This document shows positions 15,888 through 25,529 of a stretch of 46,620 nt of DNA, one piece after another; the stretch's first letter is position 1; every line of letters starts with the position of its first letter. A program made the translations under genes and the position numbers. Origin of the DNA: an uncultured Lachnospiraceae bacterium (lineage in GTDB: Bacteria; Bacillota; Clostridia; Lachnospirales; Lachnospiraceae); the NCBI GenBank assembly GCA_947063675.1, contig CAMSTM010000005.1, forward strand, positions 1-46,620. Direction: 5' to 3'. Below the pieces are notes generated by a model that worked only from the letters and a program-made list of their open reading frames with translations, searched no databases and was not told where the DNA came from.

Positions 15888-17651
15888 ATGAAGAAAGTAA
15901 ATTTACTTGGTAAGATTAATTATATATTTGACCGGAAGCAGAAAATCCAGCTGGGGATTCTGGGAGTGATGATTTTTATCGGAGGGCTTCTGGAAACGTT
16001 GGGCGTGGGAGCCATGATTCCGTTGGTGAATGCCCTTCTGATGCCGGAAAAACTGCAGGAGTATATTGATAAATATGAGTTCCTGCAGAGAATCTGCGAT
16101 ATGCTGAGCATTGAAAGCGCGGGACAGATTACCAGGGTGCTGCTTTTGGGACTGATGGCAATTTATGTGATTAAAAACCTGTATGTTCTGTTCCTTATTT
16201 ACAGGCAGAATTCCTTTATCACGCAAAACAGAAACAAGATGATAAGCCGGGTGATGGCGGAATTTTTAAACCGGCCCTATGAAAAATACTTAGGGGCGGA
16301 TATCCCCACGGTGTTTCGTATTACGGACAGCGATATTCCCCAGACCTTCGCGCTGATTCTCGCCATGCTGCAGCTCGCCAGCGAGGTTGTGGTTTCCTTT
16401 CTCATTTTTGTGGTGCTGTTGTGGCAGAATGTTGCCATGACGCTCTTTATCATTGCCATATTCGGCGTGATGACGCTGATTGTCCTGAAAGTGCTTAAGC
16501 CCCGGCTGAATAAAATCGGGGCGAAGAATCAGGCGATTCAGTCGCGGATTGCCAAGTGGAGAATCCAGGCAACCTACGGCTTAAAGGACGTGAAAGTGCT
16601 GGGCCGGGAGGAGTTTTTCGTACGGAATTATTATGAGACCGGCAAGGTGGGCGCGGACGTGGCAAGAAATTACGCGGTTTTGAACAATATGCCAAGAGTG
16701 CTCATAGAGACGGTATTTATCGTCAGCGTTCTTTCGTTTATCACCATTTACATCAACAGCGGCGGGAACGTGGGGGAGATTATGACCACCATAGCGGCGT
16801 TCGGAGTGGCGGCAATCAGAGTGCTTCCCAGCGTGAACCGCATTAATACGTATATTACGGAAATCGCCTATACCCAGCCAAGCCTTGACTTTGTGTATGA
16901 AAATCTGCAGGAGGGCATGAAGACCGACGCCATGCTGGCGGAGCGCAAAGCCAATTCCCAGGTGGAGAAGTTAAAGTTGGAGGATAAGATTGAGTTAAAC
17001 CATATCAGTTTTCATTACCCGGATTCGGACAAGTATATTTTTAAGGACGCCCACATGGCGGTGCCAAAAGGAAAATCGGTGGGGATTATCGGCGCGTCAG
17101 GGGCCGGGAAGTCAACCATAGTGGACGTGCTTTTGGGGCTTTTGCATGCGCAGGAGGGAGAAATCACCTGCGACGGGGTGAACATTTTCAAAAATTATGA
17201 ATCCTGGCTGGCCCAGGTGGGTTATATTCCCCAGGCGATTTATCTGATTGACGAGTCCATCCGGGAGAACATCGCTTTTGGAATCGACGCCGACAAGATT
17301 GACGATAAGCGGATATGGGAAGTGTTGGAGGAAGCCCAGCTCAAAGAATTTATCGAGGAATTGCCGGAGGGGCTTGATACCACAATCGGCGACCGGGGCG
17401 TGCGGCTTTCGGGTGGGCAGAGGCAGAGGATTGGCATTGCCAGAGCCCTTTACAACGACCCGGAAATACTGGTGTTTGACGAGGCCACTTCCGCTCTTGA
17501 CAACGACACGGAGGCGGCGGTGATGGAGGCCGTGAACAGCTTCCACGGGAAAAAGACCATGATTATCATTGCCCACAGATTAAATACCATTGAAAAGTGC
17601 GATATTATTTATAAAGTGGAAAATTCGAAGCTGGTGGAAACCGCTTTATAG
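15888..17651 (+). CDS. ABC exporter, PglK/MsbA-like (fused membrane and ATPase domains), copy 1
   Basis: A 587-residue half-transporter. About 330 residues of six-helix membrane domain are followed by an ATPase domain with Walker A GASGAGKST (402-410), signature LSGGQRQ (507-513), Walker B LVFDEATSALD (Asp531, Glu532) and an AHR switch histidine. Proteins of this type work as homodimers and flip lipids or lipid-linked oligosaccharides, as PglK does in protein glycosylation. The position, before glycosyltransferases and the initiating enzyme, fits a flippase for a lipid-linked glycan. It is the first gene after a strong promoter. A second exporter of the same build lies at 41679-43418, and a Wzx-type flippase at 25496-27034. 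Substrate is inferred from context. Confidence 0.93.
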   Translation: MKKVNLLGKINYIFDRKQKIQLGILGVMIFIGGLLETLGVGAMIPLVNALLMPEKLQEYIDKYEFLQRICDMLSIESAGQITRVLLLGLMAIYVIKNLYVLFLIYRQNSFITQNRNKMISRVMAEFLNRPYEKYLGADIPTVFRITDSDIPQTFALILAMLQLASEVVVSFLIFVVLLWQNVAMTLFIIAIFGVMTLIVLKVLKPRLNKIGAKNQAIQSRIAKWRIQATYGLKDVKVLGREEFFVRNYYETGKVGADVARNYAVLNNMPRVLIETVFIVSVLSFITIYINSGGNVGEIMTTIAAFGVAAIRVLPSVNRINTYITEIAYTQPSLDFVYENLQEGMKTDAMLAERKANSQVEKLKLEDKIELNHISFHYPDSDKYIFKDAHMAVPKGKSVGIIGASGAGKSTIVDVLLGLLHAQEGEITCDGVNIFKNYESWLAQVGYIPQAIYLIDESIRENIAFGIDADKIDDKRIWEVLEEAQLKEFIEELPEGLDTTIGDRGVRLSGGQRQRIGIARALYNDPEILVFDEATSALDNDTEAAVMEAVNSFHGKKTMIIIAHRLNTIEKCDIIYKVENSKLVETAL

Positions 17652-17746
17652 AAGACGGAGCTGTCAGAGAAGGTCTTTCGGTAATCCGGCGGGATGAGTT
17701 TTTGGCAGGGATATTCGGGAAAGAAGGAGAAAGACAGGGAGAGCAA

Positions 17747-18790
17747 ATGATAGGAACGGAATTTATCAACGGACAGGGGCTGGGAAATCAGTTGTTCTGC
17801 TATGTGACGGCAAGGGCCGTGGCGGAGGAAAACGGATACGAATTCGGCACCGCCGGGCAGGAGCGCTTTGCGGTGAACATTCACAGCAACCGGGGCATGT
17901 ATTTCATGGACGTGGATTTGGGACATGTCATTTCCGAAGAGGACAAGAAGAATTTCAAAATATATCAGGATGCGGAGGAGCGCCTGTACATCGGAAACTC
18001 CCGGCATGATATGACCCACGGATGCTATATTGCGGGAGCGGACGAGGGAATTCACCATGTGGCGGACAACACTCTGATTTACGGGAACATGCAGGACGAG
18101 TCCTATTTTATAAAGTATCTCGACAAGGTAAAACAATGGCTTAAGGTGAAGCCGGAGTATGACTCTAAGGAGTACAGCAGAGAGAACCTCTGCATTATCA
18201 ATATGCGGGGCGGGGAGTACACCGGAAGCCCGGAGCTTTTTATCGATAAAAAATACTGGATTCACGGCATAAAGGAAATGCGGAAAATCAGGCCGGATAT
18301 GGAATTTATGATTGTCACGGACGATGTAGAGGCGGCGGGAAAGGTGCTTCCCGGGATACCGGCACACCACTTTGACATCGGCAAGGATTACGTGACCCTT
18401 AAGAACGCTTATTATCTGCTGCTTTCCAATTCCTCCTTTGCCTGTCTGCCGGCACACACCAGCGAAACGCTGAAATTTGCCATTGCGCCCAAATACTGGG
18501 CAAGGCATAATGTGTCCGACGGCTACTGGGCTTCGGAGCAGAATATTTACAGCCTCTTCCACTACATGGACAGGAAAGGAAGGCTTTTTACGGCGGATGA
18601 GTGCCGGAGGGAGCTGGCGGAGTATAAGAAGCGTTCCCGTAAATATGCGAAGAAAAACAAAAGACCTGGAAGGGCGGGAGTCTTTTATCAGAATATCAGG
18701 AGACGGTGCGTCTACGGATGGTTTTACCAAAAAAAGGTATGGCGCGCCCTGATAAGGCGGATGAAAGCGCAAAATTCCGCGGCGGGCTGA
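17747..18790 (+). CDS. GT11-like glycosyltransferase (divergent fucosyltransferase fold)
   Basis: A 347-residue protein from the ATG at 17747, chosen because AGGGAG lies five bases upstream; a TTG 45 bases earlier has no site. The N-terminal GQGLGNQLFCY matches the GT11 start motif, and LSNSSFACLPAHTSE sits where GT11 enzymes have SNSSFSWW. The HIRRGDY position is occupied by NMRGGEYTG, so the classic HxRRxD is not conserved. It is therefore either a divergent GT11 relative or a neighbouring family with the same fold. The C-terminal tail is rich in Lys and Arg. It is followed, seven bases later, by the DUF5672 gene. The sugar donor is uncertain; GDP-fucose is only a guess from the fold. Confidence 0.72.
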   Translation: MIGTEFINGQGLGNQLFCYVTARAVAEENGYEFGTAGQERFAVNIHSNRGMYFMDVDLGHVISEEDKKNFKIYQDAEERLYIGNSRHDMTHGCYIAGADEGIHHVADNTLIYGNMQDESYFIKYLDKVKQWLKVKPEYDSKEYSRENLCIINMRGGEYTGSPELFIDKKYWIHGIKEMRKIRPDMEFMIVTDDVEAAGKVLPGIPAHHFDIGKDYVTLKNAYYLLLSNSSFACLPAHTSETLKFAIAPKYWARHNVSDGYWASEQNIYSLFHYMDRKGRLFTADECRRELAEYKKRSRKYAKKNKRPGRAGVFYQNIRRRCVYGWFYQKKVWRALIRRMKAQNSAAG

Positions 18791-18797
18791 GGAAAAT

Positions 18798-19553
18798 ATG
18801 GAGAAGCTGCAATTACCGAATGTGACGCTGGCGGCTATGACCAGTGTAAAAATCTATGAGACGATTAAAGCCCTTGAATACAGTATGCGGGGGATTGATT
18901 TCGGGCAGGTGGTATTGATTACCCACAGAAAACCCTTAAGCCTTCCCAAAACGATTACCTATAAGCATACCTCAAAGCTTGATGATATTGATGCTTTTAA
19001 CTATAAGATGGTTTATGAACTGGGCAGGTATATTGAAACGGATTACGTGCTGCTGATACATTATGACGGATTCGTGGTGCATCCCGAAAAATGGCGGGAC
19101 GAATTTTTAGGCTATGACTATATCGGCTCTCCCTGGCCAATACCAGAGCCGGGGAAAAAGCATTGTTACCACGATGTTTACGGAAATCTGTGCAGGGTGG
19201 GTAACAGCGTGTCCTTAAGGAGTAAAAGGCTGCTGGATTTTCCTGCTACGGCCTCCCTTAAATGGGAGATGGATGAGGACGGATTCTACAACGAGGATAT
19301 TTTTCTGTGCTGTATGAATAAACACAAAATCGAGGAGGCGGGAATGAAAATCGCGCCGGTGGAGGTGGCCAGGTATTTCGGGCACGAGCATCCCGTGCCG
19401 GAGGTTCTTGGGGTGGACGCGCCCTTTGTTTTCCATAAGTGGTGGGGAAGGAATGCGGCGTATCCTGTGTTTGAAAATCCGTGGACAAGAAGATGGTTGA
19501 AATTTAAGGATATGGTAAGGCCGTTTTTGTTCTGGAGACATAGAAAGCGATGA
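18798..19553 (+). CDS. DUF5672 family protein, probable glycosyltransferase
   Basis: A 251-residue protein that I recognise as DUF5672 from YVLLIHYDGFVV, GYDYIGSPWP, RVGNSVSLRSKRLLD and NEDIFLC. The layout resembles GT-A glycosyltransferases, with an acidic HYDG element and a late NEDIF motif, and members occur in polysaccharide loci, but I know of no assigned reaction. The protein has no signal peptide or clear membrane segment, so it should be cytoplasmic or loosely membrane-bound through its basic tail (FLFWRHRKR). GAGG precedes the ATG. It sits in a tight group between the GT11-like and GT17 genes. Confidence 0.8.
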   Translation: MEKLQLPNVTLAAMTSVKIYETIKALEYSMRGIDFGQVVLITHRKPLSLPKTITYKHTSKLDDIDAFNYKMVYELGRYIETDYVLLIHYDGFVVHPEKWRDEFLGYDYIGSPWPIPEPGKKHCYHDVYGNLCRVGNSVSLRSKRLLDFPATASLKWEMDEDGFYNEDIFLCCMNKHKIEEAGMKIAPVEVARYFGHEHPVPEVLGVDAPFVFHKWWGRNAAYPVFENPWTRRWLKFKDMVRPFLFWRHRKR

Positions 19554-19589
19554 AAGCGCCTTTTAAAGGCATACAGGGGTGGGATAAAA

Positions 19590-20528
19590 ATGGTATATGA
19601 CTGCATTCCCTTTTTTAACGAACTGGATATCTTAAAGCTGCGGCTCCATATTCTGGCGCCTTTGGTGGATAAATTTATCATAGAGGAAGCCACGGTGACC
19701 TTTTCGGGAGAGCCCAAGGAGCTTTGCTTTGAAAAGAACAAGGAGATGTTCCGGGAATTTCTGCCGAAAATCGAGTATATCGTGGTGGACAATTCCCCTG
19801 TGGACACCACCACCCATTTGCGGGACAAGTTTCAGAAAAACGCGCTTGTCCGGGGGCTTAAGGACGCCGGAGACAAGGATGTGATAATTTTAAGCGATGT
19901 GGATGAAATTCCCAATCCTAAAGCGCTTAAGAGGGTTATTGATGAGTTTGACCCGGCGAAGGTGTACCATTTTGCCCAGAGGATGTTTTACTGCTTTTTA
20001 AATATGGAGGAAACCTCCGGGAATCTGCTTTCCATTACCGGGGAGTTCCCGAAGGTGGAGAGAAGAATGTGGCTCGGCACCAAGGTGTTCGGCAAAAGAA
20101 GCATTCCGGAAAACGGAATCATTGAACTGCGGGAGGCTTCCGTGACGGCGCCGGGTGCGGTGAGGGTTGCGGACGGAGGGTGGCATTTCGGATATATGGG
20201 AAGCAGCCGGGAGACCGATGTGTCCAGGCGAATCGGAACGAAGGTGGTTGCGGCGGCCCATCAGGAATATAATGACGAGGATTTGCTGCGGGAAGCCGGA
20301 GACAGATTGATTCTGGGGCAGGATATTTTCGGGCGCGAGGCCAGGTTCGAGCGCGTGGAGGTGGACGGGAGCTATCCGGAGTATCTCCTTGCCCATCTGG
20401 AGGAATATAGCTATCTGATTATGCCGCCGGTTTCCGGTATGAAGAAAGCCTGCACGGGAGCGACCATGGTTTTACGGCGGTTTTTCAGGAAGGCTGCAAG
20501 GAAGATTAAGCGTGTGCTGAAAAGGTAG
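19590..20528 (+). CDS. GT17-family glycosyltransferase
   Basis: A 312-residue protein of the family best known from animal MGAT3, which adds the bisecting N-acetylglucosamine to N-glycans. Recognisable blocks are MVYDCIPFFNELDILKLRL at the very start, EATVTFSGEPKEL, IILSDVDEIPN (acidic metal-binding type motif), and GGWHFGYMG. Bacterial members are common in capsule loci but little characterised, so the reaction here may not be N-acetylglucosamine transfer. It has a G-rich site (GGGGTGGGAT) before the ATG and ends five bases before the initiating transferase. The C-terminus is basic. The family call is from motif memory and a profile search would settle it. Confidence 0.85.
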   Translation: MVYDCIPFFNELDILKLRLHILAPLVDKFIIEEATVTFSGEPKELCFEKNKEMFREFLPKIEYIVVDNSPVDTTTHLRDKFQKNALVRGLKDAGDKDVIILSDVDEIPNPKALKRVIDEFDPAKVYHFAQRMFYCFLNMEETSGNLLSITGEFPKVERRMWLGTKVFGKRSIPENGIIELREASVTAPGAVRVADGGWHFGYMGSSRETDVSRRIGTKVVAAAHQEYNDEDLLREAGDRLILGQDIFGREARFERVEVDGSYPEYLLAHLEEYSYLIMPPVSGMKKACTGATMVLRRFFRKAARKIKRVLKR

Positions 20529-20533
20529 GAAAG

Positions 20534-21988
20534 ATGAATCAGAAGAATAAAATTGTCGAGGTTTACGGGCTTTGGTTTGCCGATTTGGTGGCAATAGGAA
20601 TTTCTTTTGTTCTTGCCACCTATATTCGGTTTGGCAATTTCAGGGATATGGGAGATAAGGGCATTCATTTTCAGGTATGCCTTGTTTTACTGCTTTTCTG
20701 TACCGTTTACACCTTTTTTATTGACTGGAACAGGAATTTTTTAAAGAGAAAGCTCCAGAAGGAGCTGTATGAAATCTTAAAATACCATGTCATCATGATG
20801 CTGGTGGTACAGATGATTATGTACTTCCTGAAATGGGCGGACGTGTTTTCCCGTCTGGTGATGATTTATTTTCCCATTATCAATGTGGCGTTGACGCTTC
20901 TTCTGCACCTCATGATAAAAAAGGGGATGCAGATTCATTATAAATCGGAGCTCTCCAGAATCAAGGTGCTGGTGATTACTCACGCAGAGATGGCGGACGA
21001 GGTGCTGGAGCGTCTGCAGGATACTCTGGAGATTAATTATCAGATAGTGGGGATTGCCTGCCCGGAGGCCGGGGATGTACGGAGGGAAGGCGCGCAGGCG
21101 GCCGGCATGGACGCATACCGTGATGAGAAAATCGACGGTATTCCGGTGGTGCATGCAGGCGATGATTTTATGGAAAATGTGACGCTCATGGCGTTGGACG
21201 AGGTATTTATCTATGCGCCGGAGCTGAAACAAAAGCAGATACAGAAAATTTTAAACGGGTTTGACGAGATGGGAGTTGACTGTCATTACTGTATCGAGCT
21301 TCCCGGCACGCAGCCTGAAAGAAGCAAGATAGAGAGCTTCGGCAGCTATTCCGTGATTACCTATACCCGGTTTCAGAGCAGCTATAAAAGGCTTCTGATA
21401 AAGCGCGTGATGGATATTGCCGGGGGTCTTGTGGGGCTTTTAATTACGATGGTATTTTTCCCTTTTGTGGCGCTGGCTATCAAGCTGGATTCTCCGGGGC
21501 CGGTGATGTTTTCCCAAATCAGGATTGGAAGAAACGGACGGCGGTTTAAGATTTATAAGTTCCGCTCCATGTATATAGACGCGGAGGAGCGGAAGAAGGA
21601 GCTGGAGGGGCAGAATGAAATTCAGGGGCTGATGTTCAAGATAGAAAACGACCCCCGGATTACCAGAGTGGGGAAATTTATCCGCAAGACCAGCATCGAC
21701 GAGCTGCCCCAGTTTTATAACGTGGTAAAAGGCGACATGAGCCTGGTGGGCACAAGGCCGCCCACCGCCGATGAGTTTGAAAAGTATAATCAGTATTACA
21801 GAAGGCGTATCAGTATGACGCCGGGGCTTACCGGCCTGTGGCAGGTCAGCGGGCGCAGCGATATTGAAGATTTTGACGATGTGGTTAAGTATGACCTTGA
21901 ATATATTGACGGCTGGTCGCTGACCCTGGATATGAAGATTCTGCTGCGGACCATATGGGTGGTACTTGCAGGGCGGGGCTCCAGATAA
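20534..21988 (+). CDS. Polyprenyl-phosphate phosphoglycosyltransferase (WbaP/CpsE type), initiating enzyme
   Basis: A 484-residue membrane protein that starts the repeat unit by moving a sugar-1-phosphate onto undecaprenyl phosphate. The N-terminal half has about four hydrophobic helices and a soluble middle region. The C-terminal catalytic domain begins with RVMDIAGGLVGLL and contains GRFKIYKFRSM-like sequence (RRFKIYKFRSM), the catalytic Asp-Glu pair in SIDELPQF (389-390), KGDMSLVGTRPP and TPGLTGLWQVSGR. It is the only enzyme of this kind in the window, so all lipid-linked glycans made here may share its first sugar. A TAGGAAAG site precedes the ATG, five bases after the GT17 stop. The first sugar (often glucose, galactose or a modified N-acetyl sugar) cannot be told from sequence. 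Confidence 0.95.
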   Translation: MNQKNKIVEVYGLWFADLVAIGISFVLATYIRFGNFRDMGDKGIHFQVCLVLLLFCTVYTFFIDWNRNFLKRKLQKELYEILKYHVIMMLVVQMIMYFLKWADVFSRLVMIYFPIINVALTLLLHLMIKKGMQIHYKSELSRIKVLVITHAEMADEVLERLQDTLEINYQIVGIACPEAGDVRREGAQAAGMDAYRDEKIDGIPVVHAGDDFMENVTLMALDEVFIYAPELKQKQIQKILNGFDEMGVDCHYCIELPGTQPERSKIESFGSYSVITYTRFQSSYKRLLIKRVMDIAGGLVGLLITMVFFPFVALAIKLDSPGPVMFSQIRIGRNGRRFKIYKFRSMYIDAEERKKELEGQNEIQGLMFKIENDPRITRVGKFIRKTSIDELPQFYNVVKGDMSLVGTRPPTADEFEKYNQYYRRRISMTPGLTGLWQVSGRSDIEDFDDVVKYDLEYIDGWSLTLDMKILLRTIWVVLAGRGSR

Positions 21989-22087
21989 GCCGATTGCCGG
22001 TACAATGGAAAAAATGATGAAAATATGCAGGAATCCGGTTATGAGGCAGGCACGGTTTTGGGGAGCCGGAGGCAGATGAGGTAATAC

Positions 22088-23122
22088 ATGGAAAAGTATA
22101 AGGTCAGCGTGATTGTCCCGGTTTATAATACGGAAAAGTATCTGGCACAGTGTGTGGACACCCTTATCCGCCAGAACTATGACAATCTGGAAATCCTGCT
22201 GGTGGACGACGGCTCCACGGACAAAAGCGGGAAGCTGTGCGACGGATTTGCCCGCAGCGATAAGAGGATTCGGGTAATTCACAAGGAAAACGGCGGTCTG
22301 GTTTCCGCATGGAAAAGAGGCGTGTGCGAGAGCACGGGAGAATATCTGTGCTTTGTGGACAGCGACGACTGGGTGGAGCCTTGTATGGTAGCCGATATGG
22401 CGGAGCAGCTGAGGGGAGTTCCCGGGGAAATTATTGCGGGAAACTATGTAATTGAAAGAGAAAACGGCAGGGAGTACGTATGGCAGGCGCTCCCCCCGGG
22501 GGAATATGACCGGGCGGCAATTGAAAGGGAAGTAATACCAAACCTCCTTGGCAGAGAGCGCCGGTACGTGACAGTCTCAAGATGCATGAAGCTGATTGGC
22601 CGGGAGCTGATTGAGGAAAACATGAAATACAGCGATTCCAAAGTGGTGATGGGGGAGGATATGACAGTGATGCTTCCCGCCCTGATTGACTGTAACAGGC
22701 TTAAGGCCATTGACAGCGCCCACTACCATTACCGCTATGTGACGGAATCCATGGTTCACAAATATGACAGGAAATTGTATGGCAACATACAGCTTTTGCG
22801 GGAGATATTTCTTCGGGTGGTTTCCGATAAATTTGCGGGGGAGGAGCTTCTGGAAAGGCGCAGGCAGGTGGAACAGGAATATATTTTTTTCCTTTTGCTT
22901 GCGTTAAAAAATGAGGCGAGAGGAAACCCGCAAGGGTATCGGAAAAATATTTTTTCTATTTGTAAATCGCCGGAGATTCAAAGGCTGGTGAGAGAGACTG
23001 AGGTTCAGGTGGAGGATAAGGCGAATAAGCTCCTTTATCTGACGCTCCGGCACCCGGGGGAAATCACCGTACGCCTGCTTCGGCTGGCGATGATTGTCTA
23101 TTACCGCGGGCAGCGGGGATAG
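22088..23122 (+). CDS. GT2 glycosyltransferase (GT-A fold)
   Basis: A 344-residue family 2 enzyme with VSVIVPVYNTEKYL, LEILLVDDGSTDKSG, GLVSAWKRGVCESTGEYLCF and VDSDDWVEP as the nucleotide and metal-binding core. The later part has VVMGEDMTVMLPAL and HYHYRYVTESM, common in capsule GT2 enzymes. GLVSAWKRG is a variant of the more usual GLSxARNxG and marks a subgroup. A GAGG site lies six bases before the ATG. The 99 bases between it and the initiating transferase hold no convincing promoter or hairpin. It probably adds the second or later sugar of the unit. Specificity unknown. Confidence 0.93.
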   Translation: MEKYKVSVIVPVYNTEKYLAQCVDTLIRQNYDNLEILLVDDGSTDKSGKLCDGFARSDKRIRVIHKENGGLVSAWKRGVCESTGEYLCFVDSDDWVEPCMVADMAEQLRGVPGEIIAGNYVIERENGREYVWQALPPGEYDRAAIEREVIPNLLGRERRYVTVSRCMKLIGRELIEENMKYSDSKVVMGEDMTVMLPALIDCNRLKAIDSAHYHYRYVTESMVHKYDRKLYGNIQLLREIFLRVVSDKFAGEELLERRRQVEQEYIFFLLLALKNEARGNPQGYRKNIFSICKSPEIQRLVRETEVQVEDKANKLLYLTLRHPGEITVRLLRLAMIVYYRGQRG

Positions 23123-23209
23123 ATACGCCTGTATGAATTTGGCAGCAGGCAGTAAGCCGGATGATGGTTCGGCTGTGTGTTCTTTATGTGCGGGGGAAAG
23201 GAGGCCGGA

Positions 23210-24226
23210 ATGAATCAGAACGAAGAAGAAAAACCGTTAATCAGCGTGATTGTTCCGGTTTTCAACGGACAGGATTATCTGGAAAAATGTATTGAAAGCA
23301 TAGAGAAGCAGACCTATAAAAATCTGGAGATTATTATCATCAATGACGGCTCCACGGACGATACCGCCGCCGTGTGCGTAAAGCTTCGGGAGACTTATGA
23401 AAATATCCATGTGATTACCACCGAGGACGCGGGCGTTTCGGCGGCAAGAAATGCGGGAATAGAGGCGGCGAAGGGAGAGTTCCTCACCTTCGTGGACGCG
23501 GACGACAGACTGCGGCCCAAAACCCTGAAAATCCTGTATAGGTGTATTCTGGCGACAAAGGCGGACGTGGCCGGCTGCGGCTTTCATGCATGGAGCAGCG
23601 AGGAGGAGTGGGAGACCTTTGTTTCCGAGAAATACCGGATTCACAAGGCCGGAAAATATAAGCCCGCCGAATACTTAAGCGAACAGCTTCTGAAAGGAAA
23701 CAGCAGATGCTGGAGCAAGCTCTACAGACGTTCGGCGGTGGGAGACCACCGGTTCCAGACAGAGCTGAGCATCGGGGAGGACATGCTGTTTTTGTTAAAA
23801 CTCCTGCCCCGCCTTAAGGGGATTGCGGAGACGGACTATCCGGGGTACGGTTATTTTCAGAATCCGGCGGGCGCCATGAACAGGGAGTTTCGGTCGGGAT
23901 ACATGGATCAGATTACCTGCTGGGAGCAGGCAAGAGAGGAAATCCTAAAGAGAGATAAAAGGCTCGAAGCGCAGGTGACCGCGCTGCTGATTACGGGAAT
24001 CATGCTGACGGCTGGCAAGCTGGCAATGCTTCCCGGCGGCGAGAGAAGGAAAAATAAAGAATATATTCGTATCTGCCATGAAAAACTAAAGGAAGAAATG
24101 CAGGTCTGGGGCGCCTATCAGAGGCTTTCCAAGGGCTACCAGCTGAAATCCCAGATGTTTCTGGCTATGCCGGGGATTTACCTGTGGCTCTATCACTTCA
24201 GGAAATACAGGAGCCGGGAGCTGTAA
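23210..24226 (+). CDS. GT2 glycosyltransferase (GT-A fold)
   Basis: A 338-residue family 2 enzyme from the ATG at 23210, which has a near-perfect AAAGGAGG five bases upstream; the frame opens 11 codons earlier without a site. Core motifs are LISVIVPVFNGQDYL, LEIIIINDGSTDDT, GVSAARNAGIEAAKGEF and FVDADDRLRP. LSIGEDMLFLLKLLP is the usual C-terminal metal-loop region. It is related to the preceding GT2 in layout, but the two differ in the substrate loop after the first 100 residues. It likely acts in the same operon on the same lipid-linked chain. Sugar specificity is unknown. Confidence 0.93.
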   Translation: MNQNEEEKPLISVIVPVFNGQDYLEKCIESIEKQTYKNLEIIIINDGSTDDTAAVCVKLRETYENIHVITTEDAGVSAARNAGIEAAKGEFLTFVDADDRLRPKTLKILYRCILATKADVAGCGFHAWSSEEEWETFVSEKYRIHKAGKYKPAEYLSEQLLKGNSRCWSKLYRRSAVGDHRFQTELSIGEDMLFLLKLLPRLKGIAETDYPGYGYFQNPAGAMNREFRSGYMDQITCWEQAREEILKRDKRLEAQVTALLITGIMLTAGKLAMLPGGERRKNKEYIRICHEKLKEEMQVWGAYQRLSKGYQLKSQMFLAMPGIYLWLYHFRKYRSREL

Positions 24227-24272
24227 ACGGTGTGGGGAAAGTTTTTATGGAAAGTGAAAACAGGGAAATTTT

Positions 24273-25529
24273 ATGAAAGCAGATAAACTGATAGTATATA
24301 TGCATGCAGGCAGCGGCAACCACGGGTGCGAGGCCATTGTAAACAGCCTCTGCCATATGATTAAGGAAAAGGTAAAGCTTGTCAGCTATTTCGGGGAGGA
24401 AGATGAGAGGTATTCTCTCAAAGAGCTGTGTGAAATCAGGGGCGAGAGGCGGTTTGAAAATCATAAGGCGGCCCACGTGCTGTATTACGGCTACCGGAAG
24501 CTTACAGGCGATAAGGAGAGCTTTATCAGATATCGCTACGGAGACATTTTCAAAAAAGAGGCGGCGCCTCTTGCAATCTCTATTGGCGGCGACAATTACT
24601 GCTATGAAAATATGCTTGGCGACCTTCGCCTTGCCAACTCCGCCTTTAACAGGAGGGGGACCAGGACAGTACTCCTTGGCTGCTCCATCGAGCCGGAGCT
24701 CCTTAAGAGGAAAGAAATTGCAGAGGATTTGAGGAGATACCATACGATAATCGCAAGGGAAAGCATTACCTATGAGGCGCTTAAAGAGGCGTTTGGCAAA
24801 ACTTCCAAAGAAATATCTGAAAAGACAGATAAGGGAATGGCGGAAGCGGTATCCGGCGGCTGCCCGGAGGTTTTGTGTTTTCCCGACCCGGCTTTCACAC
24901 TGATGGCAAAGGAGCTTCCGCTGCCGGAAGGCTTTGCCCTCGGAAATACCGTGGGCATCAACGTCAGTCCTATGATTCAGGACAACGAAAAGAAATCCGG
25001 CGTCACCATGGAAAATTATAAGGAACTGATTTCCTTTATTATTCAGAATACGGATATGCAGATTGCGTTGATTCCCCATGTGGTCTGGGAGAGGAACGAC
25101 GACAGAGGACCGCTTCATGAGCTGTACAGAGCCTTTGCGGATACAGGACGGGTGGTGGAAATCGGGGACGGAGGCTGCGAGGAGCTGAAAGGATTTATCG
25201 GACGCTGCCGGTTTTTTGTGGGGGCAAGAACCCACGCCACCATTGCGGCTTATTCTATGGGCGTTCCCACGCTGGTGGCGGGGTATTCCGTGAAAGCAAG
25301 GGGAATTGCCAGGGATTTGTTCGGGACGGACGAAAACTATGTGCTTCCGGTGCAGAGCCTTGAGAAAAAGGATGATTTGACAAAAGGCTTCCGGTGGCTG
25401 TTATCCCATGAGAAGGAAGTCAGGGAAAAGCTCGGGGAAGTGATGCCCGGCTATAAAGAGCGGGCGCTTGAGACAGGGAAAGAAGTAGACAGATTATGGG
25501 ACGAGTTCAGTCGGCGGCAAAAAATATAG
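24273..25529 (+). CDS. Polysaccharide pyruvyl transferase family protein
   Basis: A 418-residue member of the pyruvyl transferase family (the CsaB/WcaK group), which adds a pyruvate ketal to sugar hydroxyls from phosphoenolpyruvate and so gives the polymer negative charge. Visible blocks are HAGSGNHGCEAIVNSL at the N-terminus, LAISIGGDNYCYE, LLGCSIEPE, IGINV-like VGINVSP, and the C-terminal GARTHATIAAYSMGVPTLVAGYSVKA. Some members of this fold act as glycosyltransferases instead, so the reaction is likely but not certain. AGGG is seven bases before the ATG. The last 34 bases overlap the flippase gene. No signal peptide, so it should act in the cytoplasm on the lipid-linked unit. Confidence 0.9.
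   Translation: MKADKLIVYMHAGSGNHGCEAIVNSLCHMIKEKVKLVSYFGEEDERYSLKELCEIRGERRFENHKAAHVLYYGYRKLTGDKESFIRYRYGDIFKKEAAPLAISIGGDNYCYENMLGDLRLANSAFNRRGTRTVLLGCSIEPELLKRKEIAEDLRRYHTIIARESITYEALKEAFGKTSKEISEKTDKGMAEAVSGGCPEVLCFPDPAFTLMAKELPLPEGFALGNTVGINVSPMIQDNEKKSGVTMENYKELISFIIQNTDMQIALIPHVVWERNDDRGPLHELYRAFADTGRVVEIGDGGCEELKGFIGRCRFFVGARTHATIAAYSMGVPTLVAGYSVKARGIARDLFGTDENYVLPVQSLEKKDDLTKGFRWLLSHEKEVREKLGEVMPGYKERALETGKEVDRLWDEFSRRQKI

Noticed and set aside
17609-18772. A 387-residue open frame on the minus strand.
   Set aside because: It lies opposite the GT11-like gene, shows no recognisable motif, has no ribosome site and is explained by codon bias of the plus-strand gene.
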